From positions 11,613,563 to 11,677,562 of the forward strand of contig CM053247.1 in assembly GCA_028583405.1 (NCBI GenBank): a DNA stretch of 64,000 nucleotides, in the 5' to 3' direction. Source of the DNA: Pogonophryne albipinna. Its lineage: Eukaryota > Chordata > Actinopteri > Perciformes > Artedidraconidae. A program made the position numbers and the translations under genes. Under the pieces are notes generated by a model. It was not told the DNA's origin and did not search any database. It was given only the letters and a program-made list of their open reading frames with translations. Positions 49,461 through 63,364 of the stretch are shown here, piece after piece (the stretch's first letter is position 1; each line of letters starts with the position of its first letter).

Positions 49461-49751
49461 CTTTATTTACTCACAGCACATCTCCCACCTTGGTTCACTG
49501 GCAGCTAAACAAAGTCACCTCTAGACTAACATGTTTACACCAGAGGAATATTTGATGTATCATGTATCGGCCGGCTGGCAACGAAAGTATGTTTCTTATT
49601 TTGGACCATTATTCACATAGTAATCACATTACCTGAGCCCTTGAGTTGCCTAGAGCAAAATAGTTACAGCATATATTTATTCATTTTAATGTTAACAGAT
49701 CATTGATGCAATAACATTTGGACCCAATTTGCCTGACTTGACGCATGGAAT

Positions 49752-50655
49752 AAAACATGGGCGTAGGAAGCATCCTCAATGTGAGTGAGACAATTTAACA
49801 GGGGGTGGACCTCACCTCCTCTAGGGGGGTCCGGGGGCATGCTCCCCCGGGAAGATTTTTTTTTTTAAATGTTGCAGTTAAATGCATCAATCTGGTGCAC
49901 TTTGAGAGCAAAATTAGGGACTAAACCTATGGATTGGATACATCTCTTAACATCCATATGAAACAGAACTGCAAACAGATTTACTTTTTCTTTCAACATT
50001 TATTTGAACAGCAAGTGGAGGCAAAAGTGACTGCACCCAAAACAATAAACCTGCTAGCTAACTAGCCTAAACTCAGTAACAGAATGTGGGCAACACGTTC
50101 TTCTCCACAGCCGCGCGACCTCTGAGTCAGACATCACTTCCCCCTTTTCTATCCTACGGGTATAGCCGTACAGCCACTCCCCCTGAACCCCGTTTCCCTG
50201 CCAACCCCCCCCTATGCAAGCCCCTCCCTCTGAACCCAGGGCTTGCTACAATACTGTATACTGTATACACAAACTATACAAAAACGCCTTTACGCTTTGG
50301 AGCTTGTTTATCTATCTGTAAGCAACTGCCAGCTAGGTCTATCAGTCACTCACTCCTGATCGTTCACTGCGCAGTGACAGCTGCTACGGGCCTGATGTGT
50401 GAAAGTGAAACTATCTGATAGATAGAACATAGGTAGCCTATCAAAACGCCTATCAAACACCCCTCCAGGGAGTGGGCGGAACACTTCCAAATGTGGGCCG
50501 GTAGGATTTAGATAGGCAAAAAAAAAAAAAAGGGAGTGGCCGGAACACTTACAAATGTGGGCATTACATTTTAGATTTTCTTGTTGGCCCACCAGCACAC
50601 GCACAGCACCGACAGTTTCCCGGTATTCCCAATGGCCAGTCCGCCCCTGCGGCAA
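49752..50655. repeat. GC-rich dispersed repeat, long composite copy
   Basis: Begins gggcgtaggaagcatcctc; the core ggggggtccgggggcatgc is at 49825-49845; a block near 49890-49985 matches 29490-29640 inverted; the end is ggccagtccgcccctgc. A duplicated segment (ggagtgg(g)cggaacactt) is at 50470 and 50533. No target duplication. It may be two adjacent repeats. Confidence 0.5.
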
Positions 50656-51511
50656 GCTGACATTTAAAGTGGATCAAAAGCTTTTCTGAAGAATGACACA
50701 AGAGGAGACAGTTAAGGTCGATATCAAACATAAAACAGCAAGCAACACTGCTATGCAACTCATGGGTTGAAAGCTGAGCCAAGTAAAGGAAATATATAAT
50801 CAATTCAGCCAATACTGTTTGATTCCAATTTTGTTTTACTATTTATCTTTTCTATGAGTGAAAAAGTACTGAGAAAGAGAAAAGCTCAATATGTGGATGT
50901 CTAGCAAAAACATGCTCACTGTGTCTTAACAAAGCAGAAATCCTCCCCCGTGTATATGAACAAGGCGTTTCAGTTAACTGCATCGCCCCCAAAGGAAGTG
51001 CTGAGCTCTCACCACTTTGAATGATTTAAACATAAGCAATTGGATACAGCCTTCCTGAAATTAATTGTTCATCTATCCTTGAAGCACACACAGCATTACA
51101 AAAAGGCAATAATCTCAAATAGACTGGGAATAAACAAACGTCATCCTAATGCATGTTATCTTCTTCCATGAGCTAACACTGCTTAGAAATTCACATTAGC
51201 TCAAGGTATTAAACAGTGGTGATAATATTCCCTTCAAACCAGAGGATTCATTGCTTTATTCTGCAATTCATGTTAGGAGATGGTCCTCATGCTGTGTTTC
51301 ACCATGTATTAAAAATCCACATCACAGGGATCCTCTCTGTTTTCTATCTCTCCCGACGCACTTAAGTTTGGAGAAAAGACTCCAATATCCTCACATGTCC
51401 AAGAGTCTGCAGTCACACACGTTGACCCATGATCCTGTAATGCTCATTATACATCAAAATTGATTAGAAAAAAGGGGAGAGGAAACTGTTATTATACGTT
51501 GATCATTACCA
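50656..51511. other. Intron, nothing recognised
   Basis: AT-rich unique-looking sequence. Confidence 0.4.
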
Positions 51512-52135
51512 GTGTTTGGAATAACTGGCCACAAAGGAACAGTTACTCCAAACAGCATTACAGTTATCAGATTACATTTGTCTGTAACGCAGTAATGTAA
51601 CGCATTACTGTTGCTTCAGCAGTAATTACATTATAGTCACTACACACAATATTATCTTGTAACTTGTGTTACTTTTAAAGTCTTCGACTATCTGCATAAC
51701 GGGAGGATAGAAAAATTAATCAAATCTCCATTTTTGCTCGCACTACACTCACAACTTCATGATTGAGGAAACGGAGCAAAATGTCAGAGTAGCAGAGATA
51801 AAAAGGCGCAGCAAACATCGTGGAAGACATGTTACCCGTGTCATTAATATATCCATGGTTTCCACAGTGGAATCGCCTTCTTTCGAAACATATCGAGCAA
51901 GAAACACGTAACAGACGGGCCGCCGCCAACAGAGAGGAAAACTTTTGCAAGCAACCTGGATCAGTGTTACTATGGAAACTAAGCTAAAGAAAACACGGCT
52001 GATGTTCGAACAATTTATTACCTTTTGGCGAGAAACGTATATAACTTAAATAGGCTTAGATACAGATGCACCTAAAACATTCGGCCCCTGCTGGCAAAAA
52101 GATTTTTCAGGAAACTTGGGTAATCACCAAACCCT
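51512..52135. mobile_element. Probable hAT-like element, decayed
   Basis: The left end cagtgtttggaataactgg resembles the right end caccaaaccctg in reverse complement. The left subterminal region has the gtaacgc/cattac repeats typical of fish hAT MITEs. The flanks do not give a matching 8-bp duplication. Confidence 0.45.
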
Positions 52136-52290
52136 GACTTAAGTGTGTAGAGTTTTGTTTCTTATCGTTCTGCCACAGGAACAGTCAGGGAATCACCAAA
52201 GTCATTAGTGTTCATCCTCTGGAGACCATGAATCTCTGTTGTAAGTCTTACAGCAATCCTAGCTACAGTTGTTAGCATCAGGCTAACATA

Positions 52291-53900
52291 CACTGAACAA
52301 AAATATAAATGCAACACTTTTGTTTTTGCTCCCATTTTTCATGAGATGAACTCAAAGATCTAAAACATTTTCTATTTACACAAAATAACCATTTCTCTCA
52401 AATATTGTTCACAAATCTGAAAAAATCTGTGATGGTGAGCACTTCTCCTTTGCCGAGATAATCCATCCCACCTCACAGGTGTGGCATATCAAGATGCTGA
52501 TTAGACAGCATGATTATTGCACAGGTGTGCCTTAGGCTGGCCACAATAAAAGGCCACTCTAAAATGTTCAGTTTTATCACACAGCACAATGCCACAGATG
52601 TCGCAAGTTTTGAGGGAGCGTGCAATTGGCATGCTGACAGCAGGAATGTCCACCAGAGCTGTTGCCCGTGAATTGAATGTTCATTTCTCTACCATAAGCC
52701 GTCTCCAAAGGCGTTTCAGAGAATTTGGCAGTACATCCAACCGGCCTCACAACCGCAGACCACGTGTAACCACACCAGCCCAGGACCTCCACATCCAGCA
52801 TGTTCACCTCCAAGATCGTCTGAGACCAGCCACTCGGACAGCTGCTGCAACAATCGGTTTGCATAACCAAAGAATTTCTGCACAAACTGTCAGAAACCGT
52901 CTCAGGGAAGCTCATCTGCATGCTCGTCATCCTCATCGGGGTCTCGACCTGACTCCGGTTCGTCGTCGTAACCGACTTGAGTGAGCAAATGCTCACATTC
53001 GATGGCGTCTGGCACGTTGGAGAGGTGTTCTCTTCACGGATGAATCCCGGTTTTCACTGTTCAGGGCAGATGGCAGACAGCGTGTGTGGCGTCGTGTGGG
53101 TGAGCGGTTTTCTGATGTCAATGTTGTGAATCGTGTGGCCCATGGTGGTGGTGGGGTTATGGTATGGGCAGGCGTATGTTATGGACGACGAACACAGGTG
53201 CATTTTATTGATGGCATTGTGAATGCACAGAGATACCGTGACGAGATCCTGAGGCCCATTGTTGTGCCATTCATCCACGACCATCACCTCATGTTGCAGC
53301 ATGATAATGCACAGTCCCATGTTGCAAGGATCTGTACACAATTCCTGGAGGCTGAAAACATCCCAGTTCTTGCATGGCCAGCATACTCACCGGACATGTC
53401 ACCCATTGAGCATGTTTGGGATGCTCTGGATCGGCGTATACGACAGCGTGTTCCAGTTCCTGCCAATATCCAGCAACTTGGCACAGCCATTGAAGAGGAG
53501 TGGACCAACATTCCACAGGCCACAATCAACAACCTGATCAACTCTATGCGAAGGAGATGTGTTGCACTGCGTGAGGCAAATGGTGGTCACACCAGATACT
53601 GACTGGTTTTCGGACCCCCCCAGACCCCCCCAATAAAGCAAAACTGCACGTTTCAGAGTGGCCTTTTATTGTGGCCAGCCTAAGGCACACCTGTGCAATA
53701 ATCATGCTGTCTAATCAGCATCTTGATATGCCACACCTGTGAGGTGGGATGGATTATCTCGGCAAAGGAGAAGTGCTCACTATCACAGATTTTTTCAGAT
53801 TTGTGAACAATATTTGAGAGAAATGGTTATTTTGTGTATATAGAAAATGTTTTAGATCTTTGAGTTCATCTCATGAAAAATGGGAGCAAAAACAAAAGTG
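52291..53900 (+). mobile_element. Tc1-type transposon
   Basis: TA (52289-52290) precedes a left end cactgaacaaaaatataaat, then gcaacacttttg. Long inverted repeats of about 250 bp (52310-52560 and 53660-53900) match closely (aggtgtggcatatcaagatg, ctaaggcacacctgtgcaat in the right copy). The right terminus stops about 25 bp short of the expected end, so the copy is 3'-truncated. It encodes one transposase interrupted by a single stop. Confidence 0.92.
52589..53602 (+). pseudogene. Tc1 transposase, DD34E type, one nonsense codon
   Basis: A 338-codon frame (stop included) starts MPQMSQVLRERAIGMLTAGM with the paired helix-turn-helix region (RAVARELNVHFSTISR) in the first 60 residues. Codon 132 is TGA where related transposases usually have tryptophan (RRNRLE-stop-ANAHIRW). 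After it the same frame is open to GGHTRY. Catalytic residues are visible: D151 (FTDESRF), D239 (LQHDNAQSH) and E274 (SPIEHVWD), with 34 residues between the last two. Separate products would be a 131-residue DNA-binding half and a C-terminal half from an internal start. The defect is a single base, so inactivation looks recent. Confidence 0.93.
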
Positions 53901-55376
53901 TAAAGCACTTTGACATTGCCTTTTTGCATATAAATTGCGTTCTTACTGAATCAAGAAAAACTTGGCTGCATGTATTTGGAAGGATTTTCAGTGTAAGCCT
54001 TAAGGCATTAAACATAATGATACGCCTACTACAATTAGAATGGAAGCACATCCCATAATAAGAAAAAAATAACTGGATACAAAATTATGTTATCGAGGTG
54101 CACACACACAAATCCTCTCTGACAAGCAAGAGAATAAACTGAAACCAGTGTGTCACAGCGAATTATCAACATTGGACAACCATAGCAAGCAATGATACAC
54201 TTCACACGTATTATGTTGCGGTTTTTTATGTTTTATGAAATGCAAGATATTTTTAGCCCAGCCCTGTTTATATAACAATGATGTGTGCGTAGCTTATTGT
54301 TGCTCTATAAACTGAGAGCTTTGGTTCCAATACTGATGTCACAGTAACCCTACCATGATTCTAATATTTAGTTTACATCAGGATGATACTGTTGCATGCA
54401 AGTTCTGGAAGAAGTATTCAAGCCTGCTAGCGTTGGGGACATAATCTCACTTTAATGCAGGTACAAATATTAGCATTAAAAAGCACTTAAAAGAAAATAA
54501 GTCATATTTTGTTTGGAATTGTAATCAACGCCTTCAACATAATGTAAATTGTTTAAGCAACGGACATTGTTGTAACATTTTACCACTGCTGTACAAAGAC
54601 AAGAAGACGGTATTAACCACAATACTAAAATAAATCAACAAGAAATGTAAGTCATAAATGTCCAATCTATAGGCTCCTATGCTGCTTGTAAAAATGACCA
54701 TAAAGCAGGAATATACTGCACAAGAAAGTTACACAAAAATGTCTCTTAAAATACGAAATGTAAAGCAACATTACATATTTACTTCAGGCAATTGCATTTA
54801 CGCCTCGAAAATCATTGAAATGGGGTCGCTATGTGGATATTATCCTGCTGAACAAAACCTGTCATTACCATAAACATTTGTTTGACACAGATCTTGTGGA
54901 AAAATGGTTTGCCATTGTTTACTATCAAGAGAGTCCAATTATACTCTACAGAGTTGCCACATAACATTTGAACATTAATAAGCCCTTTGGCCAGAGGACA
55001 ATTACATTAATTGTGCACCCTGAGAAGATAAATAATAGAGGAAACTGAAACTCTGCACACTATGCACAGTGAATGTCTCTAATGCTCACAGAACCACCCT
55101 TATAATGAAAATGCATATGAATGGGCGACTGCTGGATGAATAATTGAAGAATATACCTTGGTGGTTATTTTTACCTGGGGTAACGTAATGTAATTACGTG
55201 TAAATAAAGGAACTGTGCAGAGTGACTGTTTCAGGCGACTGGTTAGCGCTGTTCTCTCCCAGAGAAAAAGACTCACAGGAACTGAACAATTCATCTAGAT
55301 TAAATATGATGAACATCCTCCCACCAGCAAGTTTTCAGGGGAACTGAAAATTAGAAAATCAAATAATTGCACGAGA
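53901..55376. other. Intron, nothing recognised
   Basis: AT-rich. A short segment after the Tc1 end (taaagcactttgacattgcc) resembles a LINE 3' terminus but is too short to call. Confidence 0.4.
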
Positions 55377-55567
55377 ACAGGGAGGGTGTGGCTCAGAGGA
55401 GAGGGCTGGACTTCGAATCATGGGATAGCAAGTTCTAGTCCCACTGCAGTCAACATGTCGTTGTGTCCCCAAATTGCTCCTGTGGGGATTGTCCACAGTA
55501 TTGAGTATGTAAGTCGCTTTGGATAAAAGCGTCTAACAAATGACATGTAATGTAATAATGTAATGTA
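55377..55567 (+). mobile_element. tRNA-derived SINE
   Basis: An A-box-like gtggctcagaggagagggct and a B-box-like agttctagtcccact are spaced as in a tRNA promoter. A body follows with tcgttgtgtcccc and tgtggggattgtccacagta, and a tail gtcgctttggataaaagcgt then atgacatgtaatgtaa repeats. A minus-strand copy is at 29706-29885. Confidence 0.85.
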
Positions 55568-58500
55568 AAAAAATTACTCAAGAAAATGCAGTTTTAAGCT
55601 TCCGATTTCACTTTAGAGCTCTGTTTTATACTACACCATTAAACAGTCAACAGATTCTTGACACCAACAAACTAAACTGTACCTGGTAACCAAGAAGTAA
55701 CCATTTTAACCAGGATATGAGATTGGAATATGAAAACATAATTGTTTTAACAAAAGCCATACAATAATTTGACTAAACAATGAACAATGGTAATATGTGT
55801 GTTTGCCTGGTTTGCCAACAGCCATTGCCACTGAGCTGACCACAGGTTGTACTACAGTTTGTGATCACTGTCAGAACCAAAACCATTTTAGAAACAACAC
55901 AGGGAAATTACCTTAATGTACTCAATTGAAGATAATTGTAAACAATATATATCTAGTGTTCAAACAATGGTCACCAGATGATCAATACAAAAAGGAAAAA
56001 CTGTAGAAACGAGGGAAACACACATATTATGTGTTCTAAACATATTCAGATATATAAAAACACTAAGTGTATACAACTGGTGTTTTGCAGATACATTGGT
56101 AAATGGACTGCTCTTACAGTCCATTGCACTTTTCTACCCTTACAGATAAAGCATTGCATTTACACATTCATAATGCTGCGGGGTACCTCTTAACAAGCCT
56201 TAATGGATTCTCTCTCCCTGTTGGGCCACAAACACCCCGTAATGATGGGCCTAAGTATACATGGCTTTGTTTTATAGGTCACAAATTGACACCACCAATG
56301 TTTGCAACAAAGTAGCTGATTGGATAATAAAAACAAAGTGATTGAACCCACAAAGATAAGGTCATATTGCTACAAGGCTATACAAATCTCATGTATTGCA
56401 TTGTTACAAAGATAGGATTACAAAAAGTGTAAAACAAAAAACCAAGGGATTCTCTGCATAACCTCAAACCAGTCGTACTGACAGAAGATTTAATTTAATT
56501 TGCCCAATATCAGCAAGGTCAACTTCAGGTGAACTGACCAAAGCATGGATGGGATTATTCAAACAGACGTGTACATTCACGCATTACGTCACCCTCATCT
56601 AAACTAATACAAAAATGTATAAATAGGAATCTCTTTCACAAACAAAAAACATCAGGAAAGTACATTTTCTGCTGGAAGTGAGTGATGTTTCAAGGAGGGA
56701 AAGTGCCAGATAAAATACCTGGTGGAGGATTATTTGGCAACAATCCACTTTTTATGTATAAAATAAAATAGTGCAATAACTTCAAAAACCCACTTCCACA
56801 TCGTGCAAGACCTTCACAAATGTCTCTCTGCCGTCTAAAGTTTGGCTCTCCAGCAGGAGGGTTTCTGATGGCACATTATTTGCCAACAAGTATTCTGGGA
56901 TATAGAATATCAGAGGAGACAATGGCAGGTGTCTGACAGAGGCTCAGATAGTTGGTACCTGAACACAATCCCTCAAAAAAGGGATCAAGAGTCCTGTGTT
57001 CCATCAGTTTAATATCCCCAACATCAGCCTTGGCCAAGCAGACAGCACTCGTCTGCCAAGAAAAACATATGGGATTCAGCTGAAGGGCTCCAGTTTTTCA
57101 AAAACAGCCTCTTTCAGTCTAAACTTCTTAAGGAGGTCGGTATGAACGTGCTTTCGTTTAAAAAAAAAAAAAAAAAAGTTGAGGTACTGCAACGTTGAAA
57201 AAAGCTCTGAATTCAGCCAGGACACTGCCACCTTTCACCCTCGGTGTTGTTCAAAGGTGTGTTTGCTTTCAAAAATGTGAGCAAACCTTCGTCATCGTTA
57301 CCTGCCATTTTCATCCCCAGCCTTTAAAGGAACTTTAAGGGGAAAAAATACTTTAATTTCTTGTGATTTGCAGGGGATTCAAGTAGAAAACTGTTTTTGA
57401 GAATGCTTTACAATAACAAACTGACATTTGCAGAAGTGTACATTGAATTTGCGAAGCTAGATTTGAAGTTCATCCTCAGATGTATTTAAGCAGATGTTGT
57501 TGCCTTCCGAAGTGTCTAACACAAAAAGTTCTATATTTTTAAAGAAAGAAAAAGAGAGAGTTTTAGGGCAGAGGAAGGTGAAACAGTATAAACTTTGAGG
57601 ACAATATAAGAATTTATTTTAGCTCTGACTTTTTGTGCGTCCCCACCGAACAGAGCAAACATTTACTGACTTAGAGGAGGCGGTGAAGCGTCCACACTTG
57701 AAAACTTGAAATAAAACCTTGCACCGGTGAAAGGCTCCCAATGTCGGTCTGTAGCGAGGGCAGAGAATGTGGGCTCCTCTTAAGTTTATATAGGTCATGA
57801 TTAAAAATGTCTAAACACATAAATATCAATAAAGGCGCCCGGGCAGTACACACTGAACTGAGGCCTCGGCTGCTCGGGAGAAAACTTGGAAGAAATAGCT
57901 TGGCTTTGCATATCTTGGTGTGCCTCCCCTCCTGCACCTCAAACCATATACCCAAACAGATCTGGGGTCAGGCCTCTGCAACAAGCCTTGGCTGAGTCAA
58001 CAGGGAACATTAAGAACTATTAGTGAATAAAACTCTTGTGCCTGCCTACAGTTCACTGCAAAGAGGAGCTGGCTCACTTTCTTTTTCTAATCAAATAGGA
58101 TATTTTCTTTGCTTTTCTTTTTTTTTTCTTTTTCTCCACGGCAGCTCCCAATATGTCAGGAGCTGTGCACGTCCAGAATGCTCTTGAAATGTCTCCAAAA
58201 GCGTGGACCATAGCATTTCTTATTTGCTCATTTTGTCACTCTCCATGAGGCTCACATTGTAAACGTTTCCTCCGGGGCAAAATCTTGCCGTAGGAGTTTA
58301 AGGTGGAGGCGTTAAAACTTCCCAGAGGGGCTGATGGCAAAGTGTCGGGTGAGTGTCCTCTTTTTTTTTTTTAAGGGCAGGATTATGCTCTGAAAATATA
58401 TTTCAACGGATGCATTACCCATCAGGCCTGCAGTCTGTTTACACTCGCACACAACCACAGACACAGAAAAGTGCCTCACCCTTTTGGCTGGCAGAGCTGA

Positions 58501-59186
58501 TTATGCAACATGACACACATTAAGAGGTGGCCAAGTTCTGCAGAGCTGCTGGCGAGGTAAAGGTTAACATCATCAGTCAGACATGCAGGAAGTCTCTGTG
58601 GTTTTCAGGTCAGCTCTGCCTCTGTCTGTCTGTATCTGTCAGTCGATCGCACTGTCTGCCAAGGACTGCTTAAAAGAAAAAGAAAATTCTCCTTCATGCA
58701 ACACAGAGCAAGAGGAGGTTTTTGTTCCAGCTGTCCTGCTTCATGGAAACAAATGAGAGAGGCTGAAGCAGTATTTCATGGTTGCTTTAAGGCATTTATA
58801 GGCAGATCACAGATTGTTTGTCCTGGTACTTTGCGGTACTTCGTGCAGCAGCTGAAAGAGCGCAAAGTTCAGTACACAGAGCAGATGATTCATAATCATG
58901 ATACATTCAATCTAAAGTGTCAGCTCTGAGCCTCATAGATGTATGGCGTCAATTCAAAAGGATTCCCATACGAGCGCTTCAATCACAATGTACCACTGAT
59001 GCAACGATAAGAAGGGGGGGGATGTCATTTGAATGCCCCTGATCTCGACTCTAGTGATAATTAATGCATATGTGTCCGACATAACAGCTATAGCTGCAGC
59101 TGTTCACCAACAAAATGCAGCATTCCTATTGCCAGTCATTTAAAAAAAAAAAAAAACCTAAAGCATCAAATCAAACTGTTGCTTTA
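55568..59186. other. Intron, no gene seen
   Basis: Unique-looking DNA with poly(A) runs near 57160 and poly(T) near 58115 and 58361. Frames such as 57671-57955 (minus) and 58696-58929 (plus) show no domain or splice context. Confidence 0.4.
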
Positions 59187-59188
59187 TA

Positions 59189-59434
59189 GAGTGCCACAGT
59201 GATCGATCATAAATCTATCGATTAGATTTATGATTTGAAAATTATAAAAGTAGGGTAGACATGTGGAGATTATCCGGCTGAACACAACGTGATCCGTCTC
59301 TTAAATGTGTCTCAACCACAGACCTTATTTCCAGCTATTTTCCAAAATCCTATGGAGAAATTGCTTTGCTTTTTTGTCGAAGGAACCCATGCGCAGCTTA
59401 CTTCCGGGTATTAGGACGCGTCACTGTGGCACTC
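59189..59434. mobile_element. Small MITE with TA target site
   Basis: GAGTGCCACAGTGA at the left and TCACTGTGGCACTC at the right are a perfect inverted pair, with TA on both sides (59187-59188, 59435-59436). This is the Tc1/mariner pattern. The left part also has a perfect hairpin: 12-bp arms 59206-59217 and 59223-59234 (atcataaatcta). Confidence 0.72.
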
Positions 59435-59436
59435 TA

Positions 59437-62400
59437 TTTCTAATTCTTAGTTTGTTCTCACACTCACAGAGCTGTGCACTAGAGAAGTATTCATTAAGGT
59501 ATGGTATGAGCTTTAATATCATGATCAAACTACACTGTGCATTTTAAATAAAGTAAGAAACTGTTTATATGTATTAGAGCATCATCCTTGACATTGTGTG
59601 ACAAAATAATCTTAACTCAAAGGTCCATTTAGTAGATTCTCTCATGATTGACTCTCATGTTACTCAAAACCACAAACATCAATCTCATAATGGCGCCGAA
59701 GGAAATAAGGAACGTCTTGGGCAACATGAATGTCTTCCTAAATGTCATACCAATCAATCAGATAGTTGAAATATTTAAGTCTAGACCAAAGTGGTAGACC
59801 GCCATCTCCATCCATACAGCTTGTCTGGCTTGAACCACGACTTAAACGGAATATAATGCACATCGTAATGCGCTTTAAACTCAAAGACACACCATCAGTG
59901 AAATTACTTCCGCAGGGCAAGTGTCTAATATTAACATCGCAGAGAGCAAATACTGTTGTCGGAGGTGGGCTCCATCCAAGCAGACATATTAAGAGTCATC
60001 TAAAACCATTATTCAGCACCATGCCTGCATCAATGTGCGGACTAACTTCAAGCTCACTGTTTGCTTAACATATTTCAATATGTTTCTCTGAAGGCTGAAA
60101 GAAACATTTAAATAAAATGCTTTAACAGACCTTTGGGCCCCAATATTGTTAATATTATTCATCAAAGAGTGACTTGTCCCAAAAAGATTATTAATTTGTA
60201 CTCCTCCAGCCTAGCCTAGCTGGATCAAAAACAGACGCACAGATTATGTCCTGACTCCTTGAATACAAAAATGCAAAAGTCATGGGAAGCTTACCCTTTC
60301 CTTTTTTGCCTTGCAGGCCTCTACAATAAAACATCTGCAGTATGTGAACCTTCAAGGAAACCCTGTGAGCACATGAGTGTACACAAGAGGAGACCAGATT
60401 TGAGTCAAGTAAGAAGAGGAGGAGGATGGGAATGATAAAGGAGACACCACTTCTCGAGGTCAGTTATATTCCACATTGCTTTAAGAGAAGTGTTTGTAGG
60501 TTTAAATCCACGTCCAAAAAAAAAAAAAAAACCTCCTCAGCTTTGTCGCTCCTGCTGACTGTTAACGATGGACATATTGTACTCGTAAAACTATGTCTTT
60601 TCACAATAAAATCCTCCATAACAGACCAGGTGTGCTTTAAAGATCAAACGCTGTCATTATATCTTGCAAACAGAAGCAACTGCTTTCATAGAACCCATAT
60701 TTCAAGAACAGTGACAAAGTCGAAAAGACAGTCCTTGTTTTTGAAGATGTTACCAGAGTGTCACAGAGAGTTTCAACCACACTAGGCAGCAGTGTTTCTC
60801 AGGGAAGGAGTCGTTTCACAAAGCAGACAGTCTGCTGCTGCTGCTGCAAAATCACTGACATCAAGACTTTCAGCTACCAACGAAGCGCCATCATCCCTGC
60901 ATTCCAGGCAGAGATCATTCAAAGGCATTAGAAAGAACGAGTATATATGCAAGCGCATCTGGCATCATCCAGAATGAATATTTTAGCAAAGCCTTCAGAA
61001 CACTGCCATCTTATTAAAAAAAAAAATTCCCCGATGTTCAGAAGAGTTGCATAAATAGGAACCTGTAATTATAGAACAACATATACAAGATTCTTTAGAA
61101 CAAGTCAGAGTTTAAAAAAAGTCAGATAACAATATTTCAGATGGTGATATTGTTTAAAGCAAATGCTCAAAACATAAACAACAATTTAATCATTGGATTT
61201 TTTTAGTTCTTAAGGAAGATATATACAGAGAAGGGTCTGAAAAATCAACTTGTCATTATTCTCTAGCCTAATAGATAAATTATGTAATATTACTACATAT
61301 TGGCTTTTCTGTACCTTTACCAGCATTATATCTGCAATTAACTTGTATCAGTGGATATATGGCTAATTTATTGTTGTCATTTAAATGAAAACACCCCTGC
61401 GGTAAGAACTGTGCAAGTTCATCAACCTGCATTTAAAATCCGCCATGATCAGACTGTTAAAGCTAACTGTCAGTCCATCAGTGTGCCAATTCATTCACTG
61501 CCCCACAGAGAGCCCTACAGACAAACAGTTGGATCGTGATCACAAGTTGAATTGTACCCAATGAGGCTCTGAAGACCAAAATCTCATAGATTAAGTGAGA
61601 ACAAATCACGGACAGTTTGTGTGATGACAAAAAAAGAAGCCCATTTGATTTTAAATTGAAAAAGGTTGAGTTGTAACCCGGCTGTATTTAAACATTTACA
61701 AGCACTGTCTGTGTTTTAACAACTTCATCACAAAATAGCCATATGGTTAAAGGGTTTGAAATGTGCTTCCGTCAAAGTGCCTTTTTTTCCCTTCATTAAG
61801 CATTTCTAAGTGTGAAAAAAGATAATGAATAGATACCAGCTAGTGAAATAAAAATAAAAACCTCAGTAAGACCCCTTAATACTTAACTCTGCTAATGAGA
61901 TGAAAATGATTCTGGTTTTGTAACAAAACCATGAATCACTGGAGGGAACATGAGACATAAATGGGCTAATGGGTGACAGACTTAGCTTTGCAGCATATTT
62001 GAATGAGGCCTCTGCTGTGACCCTGACGGATCTGTTCTGCTCAGCACATGAGATTAAAAAAGGCAGAAAACAGAGTTCCGCGGTGATGTGTTTCATACAC
62101 TTCTACCAAGAAACCCCTCTCCCTGGTTTCTCTGACATGCATGAATGTTGATGGCTGACTCCCACACAGGGCAGCAACCCTCACCCCCTCCTCACCCCCA
62201 CACTCTGCTACTGCTGCTGAAGCAAAGGAGGTATATGCCTCATAAGCATTTAGCAGTCAAGCTGCCTGCCTGCTGCAGTAAAGACTTCCAGACAGCAGCC
62301 TGGCTATAATTAAGAAACAGTAAAACACACACCTAGCGAGGGCTAAGGCTACCACTTGAGATCAAAGACCACTGGCCCTCAACGACAGGCTTTTTCATCA

Positions 62401-63330
62401 GCAACCACTGGTTTGGCAAGCGTTTGATCTCCAGTTATGCAGCCCTACACGCTTTGCATTTAGGCTGCGAAGTAACAATGTGAGGAGAAAATATAATCAT
62501 GTTCTGCATTAGAAACAGCCAGAGAAGCAGTAAAGTAAACAGCAAAGGTGGAGAGGAGAGTATAATATACTTATTTAGTACTATTGCATGCTAGTTTCTT
62601 TTTGGGTTTCACAGATTTGTAACAAGAAACTCGTAAAAAATAAAAAGGCAGGGCAGGTTGAATAGATTTTTATCCAATTAAATATCCATATTTGGATTTA
62701 TTTCCTGCTGTGAAAGAACAATGATCATGCACACAGTAAATTAGGTCTGTGATGTTGGCAGCTCAAGTTTCCAGAAATAGTTAAGAGGAAAACTTGTGAA
62801 TAGATGCACAAATGAGCTATTGAGAGTAACAAAAAATAGTAGTTACAATGTTCCAATATAATCCTTTAAGTTTTCAATCATGTTCATACATGAAGGGAAA
62901 AGGTGGATTTCTCTCTGATTTCACTTCAGTTTTTATTCAAGTCAATCCTAAATGAGGTGTTTCCTAGGAGAAATCTGTGATCCCCAAATGTTCGGTGGGG
63001 CGCAAAAGCAACGTGCTAATCGCAGTATTCAGCTCTATCAAAGCAGCGGTGGGCATTGAGAGCTATAATCCCCCACAGATCGATAAAAATAAAAAAATAG
63101 AATCAACATACGGCGAGGTCGACCAACACCATAAGGAAGATTTTAGTTCCAGGTTTTTCTAATGTTAAAGGTGATTGAAGCGACCCATTACACACATTAC
63201 AGAACAGCTTTCGGTTTACGTTAGCTAGCCAAAATGTTGGTTTTTAACTGGAATGAACAACACTGACTAAAGCAGTGTTTCTCCTGTAGCTGTACACTTG
63301 GATTGCCAACAAGAAGCCCAAGGACCAAAC

Positions 63331-63364
<34 letters not shown>

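Noticed and set aside
52577..52996. 139-codon minus-strand frame opposite the Tc1 transposase
   Set aside because: Antisense shadow of the transposase; the sense frame has clear helix-turn-helix and DDE motifs.
55377..55450. Possible functional tRNA gene from A-box and B-box similarity
   Set aside because: No full cloverleaf. The sequence continues into a SINE body and tail that also occurs inverted at 29.7 kb.
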